NCBI GenBank assembly: GCA_019236085.1
Contig: JAFAJR010000088.1
Location: 1 to 20,019, forward strand
Reading direction: 5' to 3'
DNA: 20,019 nucleotides
Source of the DNA: Candidatus Dormiibacterota bacterium
Lineage (GTDB): Bacteria; Chloroflexota; Dormibacteria; Aeolococcales; Aeolococcaceae
The stretch's first letter is position 1. Each line of letters opens with the position of its first letter. The notes below the pieces were generated by a model. The model was not told the origin of the DNA and made no database searches. It saw nothing but the letters and a program-made list of their open reading frames with translations. Positions 15,058 through 20,019 of this stretch are shown piece after piece. A program made the position numbers and the translations under genes.

Positions 15058-15705
15058 ATGGCCTTGGCAAAACAGGCGCAGGACTGGCGTTTTGTCGTGC
15101 CCGTGCCTTCGCGAGTGGTGTTCGCCGCCATGGAGCAGGCGATCGGCACCATGCCGTATCGCTTCGAGGTGCTGGGCGCTGAGGAGGCGCGAGTGGTCGA
15201 GTTCCGCCGGCGGGGCATGTTCGGCACCTGGTCGCGGCCGCGAGCCGGTGTCCGCTGGGTCCGCTGCGTCACGGAGCCTGCTGAGGTCGGCACCCGGGTC
15301 ATGATCACCGCCAGCAGCGGGGGTGGCCTCATCTTCAAGGCCATGGGAAAGGCCGACCGCGGGCCGACGGCGCGAGCCGTGCAACTGGTCAACCTCCTGA
15401 CGTCGGGGCGGGACGACCCCCGCACCATCTACCGGGAGCGCCCGATCCCACCCGGGCCGGTCACCCTTGTCGCTTCGTGGGCGGGCACGCCGTACCGGCT
15501 CTTCGAGGAGCCGAGCTTCGAGGCAGCACGAGGCGACGAGGTGCTCACCGCCACCGAGATCGAGGCGGTCCCTGGCGGCAACGCCTCGTTCGTCCGTGTG
15601 CGCCTGGCTTCCGGGGCGGAGGGCTACATCGAGCGAGACCAGGTGGTGGCGTCACCGGAGGAGGCGACGCGCGCCGCCCAGACAGCCGTGGCCGGGTCGG
15701 TCTGA
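15058..15705 (+). CDS. Unknown protein, SRPBCC-like plus SH3-like parts
   Basis: A 215-residue protein I do not recognise as a named family. The first 120 residues (DWRFVVPVPSRVVFAAMEQAI, later GTRVMITASSGG) look like a lipid-binding START/SRPBCC fold, as in polyketide-cyclase-like proteins. Residues about 140-200 (AGTPYRLFEEPS to VRVRLASGAEGYIERD) resemble a bacterial SH3 domain. SH3b domains are normally found in exported wall proteins, but there is no signal peptide or membrane helix here, so it is probably cytoplasmic. It stands alone on its strand next to parA. The start is fixed by the -10 box and by the absence of good earlier codons. Fold assignments are inference. Confidence 0.75.
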   Translation: MALAKQAQDWRFVVPVPSRVVFAAMEQAIGTMPYRFEVLGAEEARVVEFRRRGMFGTWSRPRAGVRWVRCVTEPAEVGTRVMITASSGGGLIFKAMGKADRGPTARAVQLVNLLTSGRDDPRTIYRERPIPPGPVTLVASWAGTPYRLFEEPSFEAARGDEVLTATEIEAVPGGNASFVRVRLASGAEGYIERDQVVASPEEATRAAQTAVAGSV

Positions 15706-15736
15706 GCCGGCTGCCGGCGAGCGCCTGAACAAGAGA

Positions 15737-15763
15737 GCGGCGGAGCCACACCGGCCCCGCCGC
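15737..15763 (-). terminator. Hairpin terminator of the small-peptide unit
   Basis: GCGGCGGAGC (15737-15746) pairs with GCCCCGCCGC (15754-15763), nine of ten positions, around a 7-base loop. Read on the minus strand it is followed by the T-rich tail TCTCTTGTT (15736-15728). It lies 32 bases past the stop of the 15058 gene and could also halt that transcript, though no T-run is present on that side. Confidence 0.6.
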
Positions 15764-15781
15764 CAATCGATTCGTGAGTCT

Positions 15782-15815
15782 GGAGAGGACCGCTTGGGGC
15801 GGTCTGCGCCTCTCC
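15782..15815 (-). other. Stem-loop after the small ORF
   Basis: GGAGAGG (15782-15788) pairs with CCTCTCC (15809-15815), and inside it ACCGC (15789-15793) pairs with GCGGT (15799-15803). This leaves a 5-base loop and one 5-base bulge (15804-15808). The 12-pair structure lies between the stop of the 21-codon ORF and the terminator hairpin. It may protect the 3' end, or be the body of a small RNA. Confidence 0.5.
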
Positions 15816-15828
15816 CAAGTCGAACGAC

Positions 15829-15894
15829 CTAGCCCGCGATCAACTCCGAACTCACGTGGTCGGTCACGGAGGCGGTACTCGAAGAATCGTGCAT
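15829..15894 (-). CDS. Candidate 21-residue peptide with strong RBS
   Basis: On the minus strand AAGGAGG lies 9 bases before an ATG at 15894, the closest match to the full anti-Shine-Dalgarno in the window. The ORF begins MHDSSSTASV and ends SSELIAG before TAG. Six of 21 residues are Ser; there is no Cys, no hydrophobic helix and no signal peptide. A stem-loop and a terminator-like hairpin follow directly. It lies 158 bases after DUF2203 on the same strand. It could be a small functional peptide, a modified-peptide precursor, or a leader peptide; nothing on the minus strand downstream would be controlled by it. I know no family for it. Confidence 0.5.
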   Translation of the reverse strand: MHDSSSTASVTDHVSSELIAG

Positions 15895-16052
15895 GGGCAG
15901 GTTCCTCCTTTTCGAGAGTGCCGCCGCTCCGTGGCCCACCTGCGTCGGTTGATATGTGTGGGTTGAGCGGGGCCGGGGAGACGCACCGGTAGTGTAGTGC
16001 GGAACAGGGTGGCCCGCTGCATGGTTGGCCGGCCAGCCAAGCCGTCCTGAGC

Positions 16053-16415
16053 TCAGAGCGGTTGGCGCCCCGCGAAGCCGCCGGCGCGATCGTGCCAGTG
16101 CCCCACCGAATCCTCTCCCGGCTGCCAGCACAGATAGACAGCTTCCCCGGCGCGCTGCGCAGGGAAGTCAATGATGCCCGTGCCGGCGTCGCGGACGACA
16201 ACATCCAAGTCGGTCACCGCCGCCAGGGCGGCTTCGAACTCCTGCTGAGCCGCCGCCTGAGCGGCCGCCCCGGAGCCGGTGCCGTTGCCGGCATGGGTGT
16301 CGCCGGCCGCCGAGGCTCGCAGCAACGCTTCGTGGGCCGACTGGAGACGCGAGACCCGGGTAATCAGCTCGGGGAGCAGCGCGTTGGCCTCGTCGAGCGT
16401 GAACTCGCGCTCCAC
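16053..16415 (-). CDS. DUF2203 family protein
   Basis: A 120-residue cytoplasmic protein of the DUF2203 family. The start EREFTLDEANALLPELITRV and the C-terminal block IDFPAQRAGEAVYLCWQPGE with HWHD and GFAGRQPL are the family's hallmarks. The middle contains a low-complexity Gly/Ala/Gln stretch (GNGTGSGAAAQAAAQQEFE) between two predicted helices. The function of the family is unknown. The GTG at 16415 follows the sufT stop by 5 bases, so it is probably co-transcribed with sufU-sufT, a hint of a role near iron-sulfur assembly. Identification rests on family memory. Confidence 0.82.
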   Translation of the reverse strand: MEREFTLDEANALLPELITRVSRLQSAHEALLRASAAGDTHAGNGTGSGAAAQAAAQQEFEAALAAVTDLDVVVRDAGTGIIDFPAQRAGEAVYLCWQPGEDSVGHWHDRAGGFAGRQPL

Positions 16416-16420
16416 CGCGG

Positions 16421-16750
16421 TCAGTAGATCCCGAGCTCGAGCCGTGCCTCCTCGGAGGCCATGGTCCGGGGATCCCAGGGCGGCGACCACACCAGGTTGA
16501 CGTGCACATCCTTGACACCGGGCAGGGGCGAGCACACTGCGTGCGCCTGGGTCTGGATCACGGGGCCCAGCGGACAGTACGGCGTGGTCAGCGTCATGTC
16601 GATGGTCAGCAGGCCGTCGTCGTCGATCCGCGTGTCGTAGACCAGCCCCAGCGACACGATGTCGATGCCGATCTCAGGGTCGTAGACCTCGCTGAGAGCC
16701 GCCCTGACCAGCTCGTCCGAGGCGCGGGCCTGCTGTGTGCTCTCAGCCAC
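16421..16750 (-). CDS. sufT: SufT/MIP18 (DUF59) iron-sulfur assembly protein
   Basis: A 109-residue DUF59 protein, the type that helps mature Fe-S proteins alongside the SUF machinery. Visible features are VYDPEIGIDIVSLGLVYD, the conserved Cys in TPYCPLGPVI, and the ending VWSPPWDPRTMASEEARLELG, all standard for the family. The GTG at 16750 overlaps the sufU stop by 8 bases, which supports translational coupling and fixes the start. The same frame extends further upstream inside sufU but without family resemblance. Confidence 0.93.
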   Translation of the reverse strand: MAESTQQARASDELVRAALSEVYDPEIGIDIVSLGLVYDTRIDDDGLLTIDMTLTTPYCPLGPVIQTQAHAVCSPLPGVKDVHVNLVWSPPWDPRTMASEEARLELGIY

Positions 16751-17198
16751 GGGCCGCCTCCCCTGGTTCGCCGAGCGCTTCCAGCAGCGCGTTCCAGGCA
16801 AGGGTGGCGCATTTGACGCGCACCGGGTAGGCGCGAACACCGGCGAGCGCTTCGAGGTCGCCGAGGTCGGCGCCGCGGGGCTCACCCTGCATCATCGAAC
16901 GGAACTCGTGGGCCAGCTGCGCGGCCGATGCCGTCTCGAGGCCACTCACGGCGTCGCACAGCATGCTGGCCGACGCCTGGCTGATGGAGCACCCCCGCCC
17001 CTCGAAGCCGATGTCGGCCACCACGCCGTCGATCAGGCGCAGCGTGAGGTCGATCTCGTCACCGCAGAGCGGGTTGTTGGCCGCGACGGTGCGGTCGGCG
17101 GGGATGACCGCGCGCTTGCGACGCGGATTGCGGTAGTGATCGAGGATGATCTCGCGATAGAGATCGTCGTCGACCGGGGTGAATGCTGGCGACGTCAT
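16743..17198 (-). CDS. sufU: SufU zinc-dependent sulfurtransferase
   Basis: SufU takes sulfur from SufS by a zinc-dependent ligand swap and passes it to the SufBCD scaffold. The 151 residues from the ATG at 17198 start with LYREIILDHYRNPRRKR and carry the zinc ligands Cys45 and Asp47 (NPLCGDE), Cys70 (GRGCSISQASASM) and Cys130 (VRVKCATLAW). The SufU-specific insertion (about 95-115) is present, separating it from IscU. TACGAT ends 9 bases before the ATG and may be its -10. It lies divergent from the MFS gene and in the same direction as sufS. Confidence 0.95.
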   Translation of the reverse strand: MTSPAFTPVDDDLYREIILDHYRNPRRKRAVIPADRTVAANNPLCGDEIDLTLRLIDGVVADIGFEGRGCSISQASASMLCDAVSGLETASAAQLAHEFRSMMQGEPRGADLGDLEALAGVRAYPVRVKCATLAWNALLEALGEPGEAARG

Positions 17199-17207
17199 CG
17201 CAGTCTC

Positions 17208-17213
17208 ATCGTA
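17208..17213 (-). promoter_or_regulatory. Possible -10 element of sufU-sufT-DUF2203
   Basis: TACGAT on the minus strand ends 9 bases before the sufU ATG in the 74-bp divergent gap shared with the MFS gene. The match is TANNNT only and no -35 is seen. Confidence 0.3.
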
Positions 17214-17272
17214 GTCCAAACGCCGCAGCGCCAAACTCGCAGCGGCCATCGCGTGCTCACCACGCTCGTCAC

Positions 17273-18505
17273 ATGCCCCTGCTCAAAGTGCCGTCGCGAC
17301 TTCGCTTTTCCCAACGCTCGCCGGTGTTCTGGCTGCTGTTCGGGAACCTCGTCATGTTCAGTGGCATCGCCGCGCTGTTCCCCGTGGCGCCGCTGTACGT
17401 GCGGCAGCACGGCGGCAACGCTGTCGACGTCGCCCTTTTCGTCGCCGGTCCGCTGATCGCCAACACGCTGGTGCAGGTCCCCGCCGGCCGGTTGGTCGAC
17501 CGCATCGGACGGCGGCCCGTGCTCATCGGATCCCGCATTCTGTACGGGGTCTTCTCCATCGGCCTGTTTGTGAATGCGGGACCGCTGTGGCTGCTCGCGG
17601 TGCTGCGCATGCTGCAGGGAGCAACCGGTGGCGCTTATGTCCCGGCGATGATGGCGGCGCTGACCGATCTGAGCCGGCCGGGCGAGCGCGGTGTGCGCTT
17701 CAGCCAGATGCAGGCCGCCGAGATGGTGGGCCTGCTTATCGGTCCGGCGCTCGGCGGAAGCATTGCGCTGTGGCGCCCGTCGGGCGCTTTCGGCGTCGCC
17801 GGGTTCATGGTCCTGGTCGGGCTTTTGCCCATGTGGCGCGTACCCGAAACGCGCGGGCCGCGGAGCAAGGATGTGTCCGCAACACCCATACAGTGGTGGA
17901 AGCGGCGCGGGATCCTGGTTCCGTCGCTGGCGCTGGTGGCCGTGGGCACGCTCTTCACGATGTACGACGTGGTCTGGCCCCAGTACCTGTCGGCTTTGGG
18001 GATCAACGCATTCGTCATCGGACTTTCGATCAGTCTCTTCGCACTGCCGATCCTGCTGCTGGCGCGGACCGGCGGCCGGCTGTCCGATCGCGTAGACCGC
18101 CGCAAGCTCGTCCCGGCAGCAATGAGCATCGTGGGCCTGTGCGCCTTCAGCTATCCACTGCTCAACCAGCTCGCGGTGATACTCACCATCGGCACCGTCG
18201 AGGCGATCGCCGTGGTCGTGGTGGAGCCGAGCCTTTTTGCCATCATCGGCGATAACGCGCCGGAGCACGAGCGCGGGCGCATGATGGGCATCGGCGGCTT
18301 CTTCTTCTTCAGCGGCAGCGCCTTCGGATCGGCCGCGCTTGGCTCGCTGTACGGGGTCGATCCGCACATTCCGTTCTGGGGCGGCAGCGTGGCGATGCTG
18401 CTCGGGGCTGCGACGTGCCTCGTGTTGCTGCCGTCACGGCAGCTCCCCAGTGGTGAGCGTCATCTGCTCCCGGTGGTGCCGTCCCGCGAGGGGGAGCCGG
18501 TTTAG
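17273..18505 (+). CDS. Major facilitator superfamily transporter
   Basis: A 410-residue secondary transporter of the 12-helix drug-efflux type. The first half shows the MFS loop 2-3 signature as GRLVDRIGRRPVLIGSR, with the second-half copy GRLSDRVDRRKLVPA; hydrophobic segments alternate through the protein (for example VFWLLFGNLVMFSGIAALF and AFGVAGFMVLVGLLPMW). Substrate unknown. The ATG at 17273 has no clear ribosome site or -10 box, so the start is moderately sure. It is the only plus-strand gene inside the suf cluster: 74 bp from sufU head to head, and its TAG overlaps the sufS stop by 3 bases. Confidence 0.9.
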   Translation: MPLLKVPSRLRFSQRSPVFWLLFGNLVMFSGIAALFPVAPLYVRQHGGNAVDVALFVAGPLIANTLVQVPAGRLVDRIGRRPVLIGSRILYGVFSIGLFVNAGPLWLLAVLRMLQGATGGAYVPAMMAALTDLSRPGERGVRFSQMQAAEMVGLLIGPALGGSIALWRPSGAFGVAGFMVLVGLLPMWRVPETRGPRSKDVSATPIQWWKRRGILVPSLALVAVGTLFTMYDVVWPQYLSALGINAFVIGLSISLFALPILLLARTGGRLSDRVDRRKLVPAAMSIVGLCAFSYPLLNQLAVILTIGTVEAIAVVVVEPSLFAIIGDNAPEHERGRMMGIGGFFFFSGSAFGSAALGSLYGVDPHIPFWGGSVAMLLGAATCLVLLPSRQLPSGERHLLPVVPSREGEPV

Positions 18506-19749
18506 GCGAGACGGAAGACGCGGCGCACGTCGGCGAGGCCTGCGGCCAGCGCGTCAATGTCGTCGTGCGTTGTGTAGAGGTACACCGAGGCGCGCGCCGT
18601 CGCCGGGACGTCGAACCGCTGCATCAGCGGTTGGGCGCAATGGTGGCCGGCGCGGATGGCGACACCAGCCCTGTCGAGGATGGTGCCGACGTCATGCGCA
18701 TGCACGTCGGCGATGTTGAAGCTCACCACGCCACCCTGCTCGTTGACGTCGTGCGGCCCGAAGACACGCACGCCGCCCACCTCGTCCAGCACATCGAGCA
18801 GGTGCTGGGTCAGCGACTGCTCGTGGGCGTGCACCGCGTCACGTCCCACCGCATCGAGGTAGTCGCAGGCTGCGGCGAGCCCCACGGCGCCTGCGACGTC
18901 AGGGGTGCCGGCTTCGAACTTGTGCGGCACCACGTTGTACGTCGTGCGTTCCAGCCGCACGCGGTTGATCATGCTGCCGCCACCGAGGAACGGCGGCATG
19001 CGCTCCAGCAGTGCCGGGCGGGCCCAGAGCACGCCGATGCCCATCGGGCCGCACATCTTGTGCCCGCTGAACGCGAGGAAATCGACATCGAGGTCGCGTA
19101 CCGACACCGGCATGTGCGGCACGGACTGTGCGGCGTCCACGCAGATCAGCACGCCTGCAGCGTGTGCGGCGTCACTGATGGCGCGGATGTCCGTGATGGT
19201 GCCCAGGACGTTCGACTGGTGGCTGAGGCTGACCAGTTTCGTGGGTGGCGAGAGCAACTCGTCGAGGTCGCGGAGGTCCAGCCGGCCATCATCACTGACG
19301 TCGATGTAGGCCAGCTGCAGGCCCTTGCGCTCGGCGGCGAGCTGCCAGGGCACGATGTTGCTGTGGTGCTCCATGACCGTGAGCACCACCCGGTCGCCCG
19401 GCTCCAGCAGCTCGCGAGCGAAGGACGAGGCCACGAGGTTGAGAGCCTCGGTGGTGTTGCGCACGAAGACCACGCCGTCGCGCGGCGCGTCGATGAACGC
19501 CGCCACCCGGTCACGCGCCGCCTCGTAGGCATCGGTGGCCTCGCCGGCCAGCGTGTGCACGCCACGGTGCACGTTGGCGTTGCTGGTGTGATAGTACTGG
19601 TCAACACTGTCCAGAACCGGCTGTGGCTTCTGCGAGGTGGCTGCCGAGTCCAGGTACACCAGGCGGTTGCCGTTGATGCGCCGCTGCAGGATGGGGAAGT
19701 CCGCCCGGATCCGCTCCACGTCGATCGGTGCCGCGAGCTGGGTGCTCAC
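18502..19749 (-). CDS. sufS: Cysteine desulfurase SufS
   Basis: A PLP enzyme that removes sulfur from cysteine and holds it as a persulfide for Fe-S assembly. The 415 residues contain the PLP-binding Lys231 in FSGHKMCGPMGIG, the cofactor region EHHSNIVPWQ (127-136) and the catalytic Cys371 in RAGHHCAQPLM. This RxGHHCAQP loop and the short Cys region mark it as SufS (group II), the partner of SufU. The GTG at 19749 overlaps the Rieske gene stop (GTGA). Confidence 0.96.
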   Translation of the reverse strand: MSTQLAAPIDVERIRADFPILQRRINGNRLVYLDSAATSQKPQPVLDSVDQYYHTSNANVHRGVHTLAGEATDAYEAARDRVAAFIDAPRDGVVFVRNTTEALNLVASSFARELLEPGDRVVLTVMEHHSNIVPWQLAAERKGLQLAYIDVSDDGRLDLRDLDELLSPPTKLVSLSHQSNVLGTITDIRAISDAAHAAGVLICVDAAQSVPHMPVSVRDLDVDFLAFSGHKMCGPMGIGVLWARPALLERMPPFLGGGSMINRVRLERTTYNVVPHKFEAGTPDVAGAVGLAAACDYLDAVGRDAVHAHEQSLTQHLLDVLDEVGGVRVFGPHDVNEQGGVVSFNIADVHAHDVGTILDRAGVAIRAGHHCAQPLMQRFDVPATARASVYLYTTHDDIDALAAGLADVRRVFRLA

Positions 19750-20019
19750 GCTGCGTCCTCGCCGGCCAGGGCGACCCGGAGCACGCCGTCGTCGCCTGCC
19801 TGGATGTGGTGCACACGCACCGGCTCCACCGCGGGCAGGGTGACGGCGTCGCCGCTGCGCAGGTCGAAGCTGGAACCGTGCAGCGGGCACTCGATGACGT
19901 AGCGGTCCTCGATGAGGTCGCCCTCGCTCAGCGACGCCTCGGCGTGGCTGCAGGTGTCATCCAGCGCGTAGAAGTCTCCACCGACATTGAAGATCGCGAC
20001 GGGGACGCCGTCGATCTCC
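19746..20019 (-). CDS. Rieske-type ferredoxin, 5' partial
   Basis: The 90 residues visible on the minus strand run off the window edge, so the start is missing. The two [2Fe-2S] ligand boxes are clear: CSHAEASL and CPLHGSSFDLRSG, each with one Cys and one His. This is a small non-haem Rieske ferredoxin, as often found inside actinobacterial suf operons between sufD and sufC/sufS. It would supply electrons or accept a cluster; its partner is unknown. The stop overlaps sufS, so the two are coupled. sufB, sufD and sufC are expected beyond base 20019. Confidence 0.92.
   Translation of the reverse strand, partial: EIDGVPVAIFNVGGDFYALDDTCSHAEASLSEGDLIEDRYVIECPLHGSSFDLRSGDAVTLPAVEPVRVHHIQAGDDGVLRVALAGEDAA

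Larger units (their letters stand above)
15706..16052. other. 347-bp gap with small-peptide unit and hairpins
   Basis: No ordinary gene is seen. On the minus strand the gap holds a 21-codon ORF with a strong ribosome site (15829-15894), a stem-loop (15782-15815) and a terminator-like hairpin (15737-15763). Just after the DUF2203 stop is a near-palindrome, GGTTGGCCGGCCAGCC (16023-16038), with no T-run. No clear promoter was found between 15900 and 16052; TACACT (15991-15996, minus) is a possible -10. No tRNA-like fold was recognised. Confidence 0.6.

Noticed and set aside
14044..15384. Upstream extension of the parB frame to 747 residues
   Set aside because: It crosses parA out of frame and reads as Arg/Pro/Gly-rich noise; ParB homology begins at the GTG 14043.
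15820..15850. Possible tRNA T-loop (GTTCGAC on the minus strand)
   Set aside because: No acceptor stem, anticodon arm or CCA could be paired around it.
16023..16038. Palindrome after the DUF2203 stop as terminator
   Set aside because: Almost no loop and no T-run on the minus strand; too weak to call.
17195..18367. 390-codon minus-strand ORF opposite the MFS gene
   Set aside because: Composition is charged and repetitive, and the plus-strand frame encodes a clear transporter.
18565..19902. 445-codon plus-strand ORF opposite sufS
   Set aside because: Fully antisense to sufS, which has all catalytic motifs; Val/His-rich shadow.

Overview
The window is about 20 kb of dense, G+C-rich DNA (roughly two-thirds G+C by eye). 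It carries the chromosome-replication neighbourhood of a bacterium: dnaA, dnaN, recF, dciA, rpmH-rnpA-yidD-yidC-jag and parAB. To one side lie an ndk/lepB/sodA group and a SUF iron-sulfur cluster. The Gram-positive-type YidC and Jag, SufU and SufT in place of IscU, a DciA-type loader beside recF, many GTG starts and TANNNT boxes 6-9 nt before starts fit a high-GC terrabacterium (Actinomycetota, Chloroflexota or Dormibacterota-like). I cannot settle the phylum from the sequence alone. No mobile element, CRISPR array, tRNA or rRNA was recognised.

Layout. 1-4107 (+): a tightly coupled run of a partial Ig-like/beta-propeller protein, an MGDG-synthase-like glycosyltransferase, recF and dciA. 4117-6948 (-): dnaN and dnaA, facing recF/dciA. 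7151-11081 (+): rpmH, rnpA, yidD, yidC, jag and an M16 peptidase, nearly all with overlapping stop/start codons. 11129-11581 (+) ndk, then lepB (-), sodA (+), parB and parA (-). 15058-15705 (+): a protein of unknown function. 15706-16052: a gap with a candidate 21-residue peptide gene and two RNA hairpins on the minus strand. 16053-20019: DUF2203, sufT, sufU, sufS and a Rieske ferredoxin on the minus strand, with one MFS transporter gene on the plus strand between sufU and sufS.

How the genes fit together. DnaA, the sliding clamp, RecF and DciA are initiation and fork-loading functions; ParA/ParB segregate the origin. RpmH/RnpA serve ribosome and RNase P, and YidD/YidC/Jag membrane-protein insertion. 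Compared with the common order dnaA-dnaN-recF on one strand and rpmH-rnpA-yidC-jag-(mnmE/rsmG)-parA-parB on the other, recF-dciA and parAB are both inverted here, and gyrB, mnmE and rsmG are missing from the window. DnaA-box matches occur upstream of dnaA and again upstream of parA, the latter beside a half parS site.

Most interesting signals: (1) the tiny ORF at 15829-15894 with the strongest Shine-Dalgarno in the window and its own hairpin/terminator; (2) an apparent ATC start codon for rpmH, with the rnpA frame open right through rpmH; (3) a repeated leaderless-promoter pattern; (4) DnaA boxes plus a half parS upstream of parA; (5) the inverted recF-dciA module.
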